DNA from: Cloacibacterium sp964530915
GTDB taxonomy: Bacteria; Bacteroidota; Bacteroidia; Flavobacteriales; Weeksellaceae
NCBI GenBank assembly: GCA_964530915.1
Contig: CAZHCK010000036.1
Span: forward strand, 1 to 23,242
Reading direction: 5' to 3'
Length of the DNA: 23,242 nt
The notes beneath the pieces are model-generated. The model made no database searches. It was not told the origin of the DNA and saw only the letters and a program-made list of their open reading frames with translations. Both the position numbers and the translations under genes were made by a program. Of the stretch, positions 13,006-21,916 are shown one piece after another; position 1 is the first letter of the stretch, and every line of letters begins with the position of its first letter.

Positions 13006-14550
13006 TTTTAGATATAAATTAAATCCGATTAAAGGGTTTTCATTAAAATATTTTTTTTCTTCATGCACTTTATTTGCTTTGTAGTAAGCTTCTTTTATCA
13101 TTTTGAATTCATTGTCAGAAGGATTTAGAAATAGATTGGCAGCTTTTATTTTCCATCGCTTCAAATAATTTAAACTTATATTTCTAATTTCTTCATTTTC
13201 ATCTATAGTTCCCAGAATAATAATATCTATAGCTTTCCAACCATTTACTTTACTAAAAAATTTCAAAAATGATTTTTTTATATATTGATCTTCTTTCATA
13301 AATTCGTATTTGAATTTTTCTATTAAATCGTTATTAATGTTTTCAAATAAGAATTTGAAGCATAAATTTCTGACTGTTAAGTTGGAGTTCTTGTAATTTT
13401 GTAATGCAAAACTTAAAGACTTTTCTTTTTCTAATTTTGATAATGCAATAAAAGCAGCTTTTAAAATTTTAAAATTTTTATTTTCTAAAAAGGCAACAAT
13501 TTTTTTTACAGAATTTACAGCATTAATTTCTCCTAAACCATAAATCGAACTTGGAATTTGAATTGAATTTTCTATATTTTGAAGGTAATAACTTTCAAAG
13601 TCAAAAGATTCATTTTTTCTTTTTAAATGGTATCTACAAAAATCTCTTATTGAATAAGCTTCATCAGCAATAAATTGATTATAATTAATTGGAATTTGTC
13701 TTTTTTCCATTGCATACATGGTTTCAATACGAACTCTATAATTTTTGTCTGAAAGTAATTTATCTATTTTATCCTGGTTTAAAATTTCAATTTTTTTTAA
13801 CAAAGATAATCTTACAAGGTAATTTCTATCATTTAAGAATAGCGTTATTTCATTTTCTAATAAGATTACATGTGTACAAAAATAATCTGAAATGATTTTT
13901 CTATTCTTATCAGAATAATTTTTAAAATTATTTGTTATTATATCTCTATTTTCAATTAAGAATTTAAATGTTTGTTGTCTAATATTGGATAAATCAACTC
14001 TTTGTATTTTCTCTATTTGATTGAATAAATATAGGTTGTTTATAATAAGATTTATATTTTCTTTGGAATATAATCTATGGAAATTTTCTAAAGATTTGTC
14101 TCTAACATTTTGTACCCAGTCAGAAAGCCTATAGAAAATAAAGGGAATAGATAAACTGGATATTTTGATTTTACCTAGTAAATTTAATGATTCTTCTCTT
14201 ACATATCCATTATGATTCAGCGTTCCAATAATCAAAATAGTTTCTAATTCTTCTTCTGTAAAATTTTTAATAAAGAAATTAAGATTGTTTAAAGTTATAT
14301 TACAATACTTGAGAGAGTCATAAATTTGATTTTTTGATTTTACCTTTTTTAAAAGAAAATTAATTGCAGAAACTGTTTGTTTTCTTATTAATGAGTTTTT
14401 ATTGGTTAAAAATTCTATTAAATAGTTAATGTCTGAAATATTTCCATTTATTGCAATTTGAGAAATAGCAAAAAGCTTTTCTTCAATATTCTCTCTTTTG
14501 AAGATAAAGCTCTTTTTCCTTAAAATTTCAAAATACTTATAGGTCTCCAT
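13003..14550 (-). CDS. HEAT-repeat protein, AT-rich
   Basis: 515 residues, almost all helical, without signal peptide or membrane helix. Repeated units of about 30-40 residues with the HEAT pattern (two helices, Asp and Val/Arg at the turn) are visible, for example FLNDRNYLVRLSLLKK, LLSDKNYRVRIETMYAM, FIADEAYSIRDFCRYHL and LSDWVQNVRDKSLENFH. The family serves as a protein-binding scaffold; the partner is unknown. Its ATG overlaps the stop of the M28 peptidase gene by one base (TAATG), so translation is coupled. By eye the gene is richer in A and T than its neighbours, with many Asn, Lys and Ile codons, which could reflect low expression, relaxed selection or transfer. Confidence 0.8.
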   Translation of the reverse strand: METYKYFEILRKKSFIFKRENIEEKLFAISQIAINGNISDINYLIEFLTNKNSLIRKQTVSAINFLLKKVKSKNQIYDSLKYCNITLNNLNFFIKNFTEEELETILIIGTLNHNGYVREESLNLLGKIKISSLSIPFIFYRLSDWVQNVRDKSLENFHRLYSKENINLIINNLYLFNQIEKIQRVDLSNIRQQTFKFLIENRDIITNNFKNYSDKNRKIISDYFCTHVILLENEITLFLNDRNYLVRLSLLKKIEILNQDKIDKLLSDKNYRVRIETMYAMEKRQIPINYNQFIADEAYSIRDFCRYHLKRKNESFDFESYYLQNIENSIQIPSSIYGLGEINAVNSVKKIVAFLENKNFKILKAAFIALSKLEKEKSLSFALQNYKNSNLTVRNLCFKFLFENINNDLIEKFKYEFMKEDQYIKKSFLKFFSKVNGWKAIDIIILGTIDENEEIRNISLNYLKRWKIKAANLFLNPSDNEFKMIKEAYYKANKVHEEKKYFNENPLIGFNLYLK

Positions 14551-16751
14551 TAAAACTTCACCTTAAAAACTTTCGTTTCTCCATTTCTAATCACTGTAAC
14601 GTCTTTTTCGTCTCCAGCATTAAGTTTTGATAAACAATCCATATAAGAATAAACTTCTGTGATTTTGCAATCTCCAATTTGGGTAAGAATATCTCCAGAC
14701 TGAATTCCTGCAACTGCAGCAGGTCTGTTATCGGTAACTCCATCTATGTGCAAACCATCTTTAGAATCTGCATAACTTGGCATAATTCCTAGTGTTACTT
14801 TGTATTTTGGGACAGATTTGGTAGAAGTGGTTTTAGTCTTCGTAAACGGAATTTCAGATTTCTGAGAAAGTTCATTCGCAATGCCAAATACATAATTGGT
14901 GATGGTTTTTACGCCATCGAAATTTATTTTATCACTGTCATCACTTGGTTTGTGATAATCTGCGTGCGTTCCTGTAAATAAGAATAAAACAGGAATATCT
15001 TTCAGATAAAAGCTGGTATGATCAGAAGGACCAACTCCAGACTCATCAAGCGTAATATTATAACCTGCAGGTTTCACTTTTTTTACCAAATCTGGGAAAA
15101 TAGGAGAGGAACCTACACCTCCTACAGTAAGGTTTTTATCTTTGTCTAATCTTCCTACCATATCCATATTAATCATGGTGACTAGATTAGGATATTGAGA
15201 TTTTACATTTTCTGCAAATTTTTTAGAACCAATCAGTCCGTCTTCTTCTGCAGAGAAAAGCACAAAAACGTAATTTACTTTTTCCTGAGTCTTATTTTTA
15301 GCAAAAATTCTCGCCAATTCCATCACTGCCGAAACGCCAGAAGCATTATCATCTGCACCATTGTGAATTTGTCCGTCAGAATTCATCAGTGTAGATTGAT
15401 GATGTTGGTTTAATCCTAAATGGTCGTAATGTGCGCCAATGATAATCGTTTTAGAGGCATTATTGTCTAAATATCCTATCACGTTGGTTCCTTTGCTTGG
15501 AGTAGAAGAATTTTCATCGTGTGGATTCAGTTTAATGGAATATTCAAATGGTTGTAAATGGGTTTTAAGTCCTAATTTTTTAAAATATTTCTGAATATAA
15601 TTTGCAGCTTTTTGCTCGCCTTCACTTCCTGCCAATCTGCCTTGCAATTCGTCACTGGCAAGATAACTAAGATGATTTTTAAGTTGAGTTTCGTTTATAT
15701 TTTCTGCTTCGTCTGTATCTACCCAATCTGCGATGAAAACATTGGTTTCTCTTGGTTTCGATTGATTTCGATTGCTGCTGAAAACCAATTTTTTCCCATC
15801 TTTAGAAAACATCGGGAAAGCATTGAATTCACTTTCGTAGGTGATTTGTTTCAGATTTTTTCCTTCTAAATTAATGGTGTACAACTGGAAATCATAACCT
15901 CTCGTGGAATGATGATTACTTGAGAAAATAATTTTCTTGTCATTAGGAGTGAAATATGGCGCCCAATTCGCTTTTCCAAGATGCGTAATTTGTTTTAAAT
16001 CGGTTCCATCAGCATTGATGGTGTAGATTTCCATATTGGTAGGGGCAACTAGATTTTGAGCCAAATAATCTTTGTATTCTTTAATTTCGACATCGGTTTT
16101 TGGTCTAGAAGCACGGAATACAATTTTTTTAGAGTCATGAGAGAAAAACGCGCCACCGTCATAACCTAAACCGAAGGTAAGTTGTTTCAGATTTTTCCCG
16201 TCAATATCCATCGTCCAAAGTTCTAAATCGCCAGTTCTGGTAGATGTGAAAACAATTTTTTTACCGTCTGGAGAAACCACTGCTTCTGCATCATAACCAG
16301 GAACATCGGTTAATTTTTTGACAATTGTACCGCTTAAATCTGCCATATAAATGTCAAATTCTGGATAAATTGCCCAAAGATATTTTCCATCTTTAGAAAC
16401 AGGCGGAGCTGGACAAGCGCTGCTCGCTTCATGCGTAGAAGCATAGAGAATATGTTGGTTATCTGGCATAAAGAAAGAGCAGGTTGTTCTTCCTTTTCCT
16501 GTAGAAATTAATTGTAGATTGTCAGATTTTTTAGAATAATCCTTCGATAAATCATAGGCGAAAATCTGGTCACATTCTGCTCCCAAATTTTTATTGGTGA
16601 CTTGCATCGTCAGAAATTTTCCATTGGGAGAGAAATACGCTTCGGCATTATCTCCACCATCAGTCAGTTGCTGAATATTTCTAAGATTTCTTTCTTGTGA
16701 AAATAAGAAAACACTGTTAAGCAGTGCAAGAATGATTACATTTTTCTTCAT
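14550..16751 (-). CDS. Exported M28-family metallopeptidase with PD40 and PDZ domains
   Basis: About 733 residues. The ATG at 16751 begins a proper signal peptide (MKKNVIILALLNSVFLFSQ); an upstream start at 16778 would spoil it and overlap tamL. Residues about 25-340 hold several TolB/PD40 beta-propeller repeats (FSPNGKFL, VSPDGKKIVFTSTRTGD, FSKDGKKLVFSSNRN). Residues about 350-640 are the M28 zinc peptidase with ligands His441 (GAHYDHLG), Asp468 (NGADDNASG), Glu502/503 (FSAEEDG), Asp530 (NMDMVGR) and His600 (HADYHKPSDD). A PDZ domain ends the protein (about 655-733; VTDNRPAAVAGIQSGDILTQIG). It is a periplasmic or surface aminopeptidase; the substrate is unknown. It starts 10 nt after tamL and shares TAATG with the HEAT gene. 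Confidence 0.92.
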   Translation of the reverse strand: MKKNVIILALLNSVFLFSQERNLRNIQQLTDGGDNAEAYFSPNGKFLTMQVTNKNLGAECDQIFAYDLSKDYSKKSDNLQLISTGKGRTTCSFFMPDNQHILYASTHEASSACPAPPVSKDGKYLWAIYPEFDIYMADLSGTIVKKLTDVPGYDAEAVVSPDGKKIVFTSTRTGDLELWTMDIDGKNLKQLTFGLGYDGGAFFSHDSKKIVFRASRPKTDVEIKEYKDYLAQNLVAPTNMEIYTINADGTDLKQITHLGKANWAPYFTPNDKKIIFSSNHHSTRGYDFQLYTINLEGKNLKQITYESEFNAFPMFSKDGKKLVFSSNRNQSKPRETNVFIADWVDTDEAENINETQLKNHLSYLASDELQGRLAGSEGEQKAANYIQKYFKKLGLKTHLQPFEYSIKLNPHDENSSTPSKGTNVIGYLDNNASKTIIIGAHYDHLGLNQHHQSTLMNSDGQIHNGADDNASGVSAVMELARIFAKNKTQEKVNYVFVLFSAEEDGLIGSKKFAENVKSQYPNLVTMINMDMVGRLDKDKNLTVGGVGSSPIFPDLVKKVKPAGYNITLDESGVGPSDHTSFYLKDIPVLFLFTGTHADYHKPSDDSDKINFDGVKTITNYVFGIANELSQKSEIPFTKTKTTSTKSVPKYKVTLGIMPSYADSKDGLHIDGVTDNRPAAVAGIQSGDILTQIGDCKITEVYSYMDCLSKLNAGDEKDVTVIRNGETKVFKVKF

Positions 16752-16761
16752 ATACGTTTTT

Positions 16762-19323
16762 TTAGAAAGGATAACCAATCGAGAAGTTGAAGGTTGGTTT
16801 AAATGGTTTTATTTTGTCAAATACCCATCTTTCGCCTTTTGGCTGATTTGGGTCGTGTAGTTTATAAGCTAAATCTATTCTTACCGTAATATACGCCACA
16901 TGCATTCTCAGACCAAAACCAGAACCCAATCCCATTTGAGAAATAAATTTATTGAACTTAAATTCATCGCCAATTCCTGAATCTTTGGTGCTCCAAATGT
17001 TTCCAGCATCTGCAAAGACAGCACCTTCAAACATTTCATTAAAAGGATATCGGTATTCTATGTTGGTGGTCAATTTTACGTTATCCATCATATAAGCTCT
17101 CACCTTTTGGTCGATTTGCGTATCGGCAGGACCTAATCCACCAAAAGCAATCCAAGCTCTGATGTCATTACTTCCCCCATTGAAATACGAACGGATAAAT
17201 GGCATGTTGCTAGAATTTCCATAAGGAATTCCTACACCAATAAATTGTCTTACAATGAACTGCGATTTGTTTTTGAAAGTGAAATATTTTCTCGCATCAA
17301 TATCAAATTTCACAAACTGGGAAATCGGAATGCCGAAAATCGTTTTGCTGTTGGTTAAAACTCCAGAATCCGTATTGTTTTTACTGAAAATACTCAATAA
17401 ATTTCCAGCCAATTCTACTTTAGCATCTAAAAAGAATGGGTTTTGATAGCCTTTTTTCCCGATTTCATTGTAGATATAATTGTAAGCCAAAGAATTAATG
17501 AGAACGTCTTGTGTTAATCGGTCTTTTTTAATGGTAGACTGTCTGAAATTGAGCAATAAATCTAAACCAGTTGGCGAAAGACTATTCGCAAAACCTGTAT
17601 CATTCAGCAATAATCTAGATTTGGCTTCAGTGTCTAAATTGATAGCACTAGGATTATAGATATCATAAAGAGTAAAAATTCCGTCTTTAATATCTCCTTC
17701 CGTTTTGAATAAATCATAATATTTATCCTTATTTCGGGTAAATGAAAACTGAGTGTTAAAAACAGATAATCTATGAGAAATCACTTCATTCACGGTGATA
17801 AAATAATTCAAACCAGCGTTCACGTTGATTCTGTCCATCCCAATATTATTCTGTACTGAAGCTCCTAAATTCACTGTAGAAACAGGCGAATATTTATTGG
17901 GAACAAATTTTTCGGTGTTAAAAGGCAAGAGCAATCTTGGGAAATTCAAGCCAAATTGTAGGGAATATTCAGAAGCGTTAAACAACGCATTAGGATTTTT
18001 TTCATCGTAAACGGTACCAAAGGTTCCAGAAACACTTCCCGTAAAGTTTTCGGCGCCACCAAAAACATTTCTTGCCGTCAATTCTGCAGAAGGTGAAAAA
18101 CCGAAATTCAAAATTTGAGAATAATGTAAATCAAGCGCCGTTTTAAAATTGTATTTCGGTAACGGAATGAGCTTGTATTTTACATTGATAATCGTATCAT
18201 TCGGATTGCTGTATTTGTCTGGAGAAGCTTTATAACTGGCAATGCTGAAATTATTAAGCGCTAAGAAATTTCTTTTAGTTAGGTCTAGGTTTTTTTGGTT
18301 GTAAATTTCACCTTTTTTAAGCGTAATCGGTCTCCAAAGTGCTTTAACCTTGTATTGGTCATCTATTCTTTTGATGATTGCATTTTCGTATTCTTTTACG
18401 TCTACATTGGCTGTGTCGGTAAGTTTTTCTAAATATTGAATTTCTACTTTGCCAATGGTGTATTGTTTGTAAGGTGTTTTCAGCGTGTCTTTCAAAATAT
18501 CCATGGTGAGTGGAACTTGCTTTCTGCTTTGCAAAGTGTCTGCCGTAAAATAAATTTCGCCACCATCTCTATTGAAGCTATAATAACCCCTTTCTTGCAT
18601 GATTTCGGTAATTCTTTTGACCTCGTCTTCTAATTTTTCTTGGTCTAAAACAGCTCCTGATTTTACTTTAGATTCTGTAATTTTTTCTTCGTAAATATTT
18701 CGGATGTTTTCGTAGGGAATATTGTAGTAATATCCGTTGATATAAGTAGGATCTTTGTACGTGATTTTGTAATTGGCTTGCGCTTTTTTTGCCGCAGAAT
18801 CGAGTTTGTGAGAGAAATCGACGTGAGCGTCCCAAAATCCTTTATAGACCAAAAACTTTTTAATGGAATTAGCGCTGGTTTCGGTTTTTCCTTGCTCTAA
18901 AATAATAGGAGGTTTCCCTAAAGAATGCCAAACTCTGTTCCAAAACAAACTATTGCCCTTCAATTCTGGGTGATTGTATTTTACATAAAGAGAATCTCTT
19001 AGTTTTTGATTTCTCATTTGTCTCGGAAACGTTTGATACTCGTTTAGAATGCTGTCATATTTTGCATTCGCCATGTTATAAATCCATAAACGAGTAGGGA
19101 ACAAATAGAGGTCTTTTTTATTGGGTTTTTGACTAACAAAATTCGGGATTTCTTCATCGAAATTTTTTCGGTCTACATATTCAAAATTATTTTTGGTCAA
19201 TAAATACTCACCATTCGGAACTTTCTTGGTACTGTTACAAGCGTAAAGAAACCAAACGAGGATTGCAAAAGATAAAAATATGTGGTATTTTTGAAAATAT
19301 TTAAAAAAATGCTTACTGCTCAT
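16762..19323 (-). CDS. tamL: TamL, BamA/TamA-family outer-membrane assembly lipoprotein
   Basis: About 853 residues from the ATG at 19323. The reading frame extends upstream to 19458, but only this start gives a lipoprotein signal with lipobox LYAC (Cys29). POTRA-like regions fill the N-terminal half (about 30-400), followed by the beta-barrel with typical Omp85 features: FGFSPSAELTARNVFGGAENFTGSVSG, the FFNGG-like RSYFNGGSNDIRAW motif, and a C-terminal strand ending in FSIGYPF with terminal Phe. In Bacteroidota this lipid-anchored protein takes the place of TamA and works with TamB in outer-membrane biogenesis; no tamB is seen here. The M28 and HEAT genes follow in the same operon. The 5' end overlaps that of the divergent methyltransferase gene by 15 bp. 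Confidence 0.88.
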   Translation of the reverse strand: MSSKHFFKYFQKYHIFLSFAILVWFLYACNSTKKVPNGEYLLTKNNFEYVDRKNFDEEIPNFVSQKPNKKDLYLFPTRLWIYNMANAKYDSILNEYQTFPRQMRNQKLRDSLYVKYNHPELKGNSLFWNRVWHSLGKPPIILEQGKTETSANSIKKFLVYKGFWDAHVDFSHKLDSAAKKAQANYKITYKDPTYINGYYYNIPYENIRNIYEEKITESKVKSGAVLDQEKLEDEVKRITEIMQERGYYSFNRDGGEIYFTADTLQSRKQVPLTMDILKDTLKTPYKQYTIGKVEIQYLEKLTDTANVDVKEYENAIIKRIDDQYKVKALWRPITLKKGEIYNQKNLDLTKRNFLALNNFSIASYKASPDKYSNPNDTIINVKYKLIPLPKYNFKTALDLHYSQILNFGFSPSAELTARNVFGGAENFTGSVSGTFGTVYDEKNPNALFNASEYSLQFGLNFPRLLLPFNTEKFVPNKYSPVSTVNLGASVQNNIGMDRINVNAGLNYFITVNEVISHRLSVFNTQFSFTRNKDKYYDLFKTEGDIKDGIFTLYDIYNPSAINLDTEAKSRLLLNDTGFANSLSPTGLDLLLNFRQSTIKKDRLTQDVLINSLAYNYIYNEIGKKGYQNPFFLDAKVELAGNLLSIFSKNNTDSGVLTNSKTIFGIPISQFVKFDIDARKYFTFKNKSQFIVRQFIGVGIPYGNSSNMPFIRSYFNGGSNDIRAWIAFGGLGPADTQIDQKVRAYMMDNVKLTTNIEYRYPFNEMFEGAVFADAGNIWSTKDSGIGDEFKFNKFISQMGLGSGFGLRMHVAYITVRIDLAYKLHDPNQPKGERWVFDKIKPFKPTFNFSIGYPF
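19263..19293 (+). promoter_or_regulatory. Promoter of the methyltransferase gene, inside the tamL signal peptide
   Basis: TTG at 19263-19265, 20 bp, then TATTTTTG at 19286-19293: a full match to the Bacteroidota promoter. Transcription would start near 19300, only about 9 nt before the ATG at 19309. The element lies within codons for the tamL lipoprotein signal on the other strand. Confidence 0.7.
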
Positions 19324-20037
19324 AAAATAAAAGTTTTTCAGTCTCTGGACAAAAAGAAGTTCAGACAAAAATACAATTTGTTTTTGGTTGAAGGTAACAA
19401 AATAATCCAAGAGTTGAAACATTCTTCTTACAAAATTCAAGAAATTTTTTCTATTCAACCCGAAGATTTATCCTTCCCCGAAACAGAGATTCATCCAATT
19501 ACAGAACGTGAACTGAAGAAAATTAGTTTTCTGCAAACACCAAAAGATTCTGTAGCAGTAGTAGAATTGCCTTCTCCTGAAATGCTAGAGCAACAGAAAA
19601 TACAGATTATTTTAGACGGAATTCAAGACCCGGGAAATCTGGGAACCATCATCAGATTGGCAGATTGGTTCGGAATTGAGCAGGTAATTTGCAGTCAAGA
19701 TACCGTAGATGTGTACAATCCAAAAGTGATTCAGTCTACCAAAGGTTCTTTTGCCAGAATCAATGTGGTGTATACCGATTTAACCGAATATTTGGCTAAA
19801 ACAGAAGCTGTAAACATAGGAACAGACATGGTTGGAGAAAATATTTATCACTTTGATTTTCCTGAGAAATTCAACCTTATTTTAGGCAATGAAGGAAACG
19901 GAATGCGACCAGAAGTTGAAAAATTGGTTTCCCAAAACATTACGATTCCTCGATTCGGACAAAAACAATCTACAGAAAGCCTCAATGTTTCGATGGCGAC
20001 AGGAATAATTCTAGGACAGATTTTTTCTAAAATTTAG
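19309..20037 (+). CDS. TrmH/SpoU-family RNA methyltransferase
   Basis: 242 residues from the ATG at 19309; an upstream GTG at 19282 is possible but would put the start before the promoter's start site. The N-terminal substrate-binding domain (about 1-90, KKKFRQKYNLFLVEGNKIIQE) leads to the knotted SPOUT domain with motif 1 DPGNLGTIIR (107-116), motif 2 LILGNEGNGM (190-199) and motif 3 IPRFGQ...ESLNVSMA (213-230). It uses S-adenosylmethionine to make 2'-O-methylribose in rRNA or tRNA; which nucleotide cannot be told from the sequence. It is divergent from tamL with a 15-bp 5' overlap. Confidence 0.92.
   Translation: MLTAHKIKVFQSLDKKKFRQKYNLFLVEGNKIIQELKHSSYKIQEIFSIQPEDLSFPETEIHPITERELKKISFLQTPKDSVAVVELPSPEMLEQQKIQIILDGIQDPGNLGTIIRLADWFGIEQVICSQDTVDVYNPKVIQSTKGSFARINVVYTDLTEYLAKTEAVNIGTDMVGENIYHFDFPEKFNLILGNEGNGMRPEVEKLVSQNITIPRFGQKQSTESLNVSMATGIILGQIFSKI
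19366..19373 (-). promoter_or_regulatory. -7 box for tamL, inside the methyltransferase gene
   Basis: On the minus strand 19373-19366 reads TATTTTTG, matching TAnnTTTG, about 43 bp before the tamL ATG at 19323. A CAA (TTG on the minus strand) at 19398-19400 has 24-bp spacing, which is longer than ideal. Confidence 0.4.
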
Positions 20038-20065
20038 GGATTAGGGATTAGGATTTAGAAATTAG
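20034..20065. repeat. 7-bp degenerate tandem repeat (TTAGGGA)
   Basis: Units TTAGGGA, TTAGGGA, TTAGGAT, TTAGAAA and a final TTAG. The array begins over the methyltransferase stop codon (TAG at 20035-20037), so the last codon belongs to the repeat. No function is evident. Confidence 0.8.
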
Positions 20066-20124
20066 TTTTGAGAAAAATGTTTATCTTTAAAAGCTAATTT
20101 TTATATCAACCTTTACCTCTTTCA

Positions 20125-21054
20125 ATGCCAAAAATCGCCTTTTTCATCAATCCAACGATTAGACATTTCAAGAAAATTGAAATCGATATTCAGCATCATT
20201 TTCTTAATCAAGACTATCAGTTTTTTATTTCAGAATATTCTGGACATTTTTTAACCTTACCAAAAAGAGCGGTGGAAGAAGGTTTTACCCATTTTATAGC
20301 AGTGGGTGGAGATGGAACGCTCAATGAGATTGTGAATGGCTTAATAGAAGCTTTCCGTACAGAAAATGGATATGATTGGGAAAAGATTTCTCAAATAAAA
20401 ATTGGGATTTTACCATCAGGAAGCGGTAACGATTTTATCAAAAATTTAGGTTATACAACCATAGACGAATTGCAGTCGCTTATTGCAAAAGATTCTTCAG
20501 AACTTGTAGATGTAGGTTTTGCGGAATTTTTGAACAGAGAAAAACAAAAATCAGAGCGTTTTTTCATCAATGTTTCAGATGTAGGAATTGGGGGAGAAGT
20601 AGTCATCAGTAAAGAAAAATTGCCTTTGGTTTTCCCGGGCGAGGTTAATTATTTCATTGCCATTCTTTCTACTTTTCTAATGTACAAAAAGAAAACCATC
20701 AAGGTTACTGCCAAAGATTTTACGTGGCAAGGAAAAGTGCTGAATTATGTAGTAGCTAATGCTAAATATTTCGGGAATTCTATAGGAATTGCGCCTCATG
20801 CAGAGATTTCTGATGGCGAATTTGCCATTACCAATGTGGGAGACATCAGCTTGTTGGATTACTTTAGAAATATTGGAACGGCTAAAAAATGCAAGAAAAT
20901 CAATCATCCGCAAGTTTCTTATACTTCGGCTCAGGAAGTTTTCATTGAAAATGCAGATGGTCTGGCTTTAACCATTGATATGGACGGAGAATTTATAGGT
21001 TATGCACCAGTGAAATTCACTTGTCTCAAAGAAAAACTGCGTTTTTTGAAGTAA
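20125..21054 (+). CDS. Diacylglycerol kinase-family lipid kinase
   Basis: 309 residues of the YegS/DgkB type. The conserved nucleotide-binding motif GGDGTLNE is at 61-68 and GILPSGSGNDF at 94-104. Later come the GIGGEVV loop and a C-terminal beta-sandwich domain with ISDGEFAI and AL-TIDMDGEF motifs. Soluble, no signal peptide. These enzymes phosphorylate diacylglycerol or related lipids using ATP, feeding phosphatidic acid back to phospholipid synthesis; the exact substrate here is not determined. The gene lies 87 nt after the methyltransferase. It converges on the MscS gene, with only 3 nt between the two stop codons. Confidence 0.9.
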   Translation: MPKIAFFINPTIRHFKKIEIDIQHHFLNQDYQFFISEYSGHFLTLPKRAVEEGFTHFIAVGGDGTLNEIVNGLIEAFRTENGYDWEKISQIKIGILPSGSGNDFIKNLGYTTIDELQSLIAKDSSELVDVGFAEFLNREKQKSERFFINVSDVGIGGEVVISKEKLPLVFPGEVNYFIAILSTFLMYKKKTIKVTAKDFTWQGKVLNYVVANAKYFGNSIGIAPHAEISDGEFAITNVGDISLLDYFRNIGTAKKCKKINHPQVSYTSAQEVFIENADGLALTIDMDGEFIGYAPVKFTCLKEKLRFLK

Positions 21055-21070
21055 AAATTATTCTTTTACT
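21050..21070. terminator. Weak AT-only hairpin at the convergent gene ends
   Basis: AGTAAAA (21050-21056) pairs with TTTTACT (21064-21070) across a 7-nt loop, and a GTTTTT follows on the plus strand. It overlaps both stop codons. The stem has one G:C pair only, so efficient termination is doubtful. Confidence 0.3.
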
Positions 21071-21915
21071 GTTTTTCGTTCATCATCAGGATTGGGAGAG
21101 TTTTCCTCGATTTGAATGTCTTGTTTTTTGATGTAATGAATAACTTTGAACAATATTTCAGATTTTAAACTGTTTCCGGGAGCGTTTACATCAGTCGTTT
21201 TGAACCAATAAGCACCACGCAATTTTATTTTTTCGCCATCTATTTCTTGTACATAAACACTTGCATGAGGATTTTTTTCTACTTCTTCAAAGGAATTGAT
21301 GATATGCAAAATATCCTTCATCGCTTTTTCTAAATCTTCGGAATAATCTACATTAATGAAGAATTCACTTCTCAAAAGTTGATTGTACGTGAAATTTTCA
21401 AGTGGATTTTTAAGAATAATGGAATTGGGAATGAAAACATCTTTTCCATCAAGAGTTTTAATATTGGTTTCTCTGAGCGACATTTTTTTAACTCGACCTC
21501 TCATTCCTTGTACTTCGATTAAATCACCGATTCTAAAAGGTCTTCTAAACGCCATAAGAATTCCTGCCAAGAAATTTTCGCCAATATCTTTTAAAGCAAA
21601 ACCTACAATAAAAGTGGTGAGTGCAGTTCCTGCCAGAATTTTATCGGTAATGTTTCCGTAGCCCAAAATTCCCAAACAAACGATAACCAAAAAGATGGTG
21701 AGGATAAAAGAAACAATATTCACCAAGAAATCTGTAACGATAGAATCTTTTGACTTTTCGTCTATGAATTTGGTAACGACTTTTGAAAAAAGTTTAATGG
21801 CAAAAATTCCAGCAATAAAAACCAAAATTGCCAACAAAATTGCAGGCAATTGACTTAGGAAATTTTCCCATGAATGTTGTATGGTAGTTCTAAAATCTAC
21901 AAATTCCTTTTCCAT
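21058..21915 (-). CDS. Small-conductance mechanosensitive channel (MscS family)
   Basis: 285 residues, the length of E. coli MscS (286). Three helices: about 24-45, 61-85 and the pore-lining TM3 at about 92-125, containing the Gly/Ala-rich packing segment ILAGTALTTFIVGFALKDIGENFLAG. The sequence then runs through MAFRRPFRIGDLIEVQGMRGRVKKMSLRET, the family's hallmark beta domain entry, and the FIPNS motif. The C-terminal domain is the cytoplasmic vestibule. It opens under membrane tension to release solutes on osmotic downshock. Its ATG starts 1 nt after the stop of the preceding gene, so the two are coupled. Confidence 0.93.
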   Translation of the reverse strand: MEKEFVDFRTTIQHSWENFLSQLPAILLAILVFIAGIFAIKLFSKVVTKFIDEKSKDSIVTDFLVNIVSFILTIFLVIVCLGILGYGNITDKILAGTALTTFIVGFALKDIGENFLAGILMAFRRPFRIGDLIEVQGMRGRVKKMSLRETNIKTLDGKDVFIPNSIILKNPLENFTYNQLLRSEFFINVDYSEDLEKAMKDILHIINSFEEVEKNPHASVYVQEIDGEKIKLRGAYWFKTTDVNAPGNSLKSEILFKVIHYIKKQDIQIEENSPNPDDERKTVKE

Positions 21916-21916
21916 A

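Noticed and set aside
16752..16778. Nine-residue N-terminal extension of the M28 peptidase overlapping tamL
   Set aside because: The ATG at 16751 begins directly with a canonical signal peptide.
19324..19458. N-terminal extension of TamL by 45 residues
   Set aside because: It would bury the lipoprotein signal peptide and overlap most of the methyltransferase N-terminus; the ATG at 19323 gives a proper lipobox.
20034..20065. Telomere-like TTAGGG repeat
   Set aside because: The unit is 7 bp, only two copies are perfect, and it lies between two ordinary bacterial genes.
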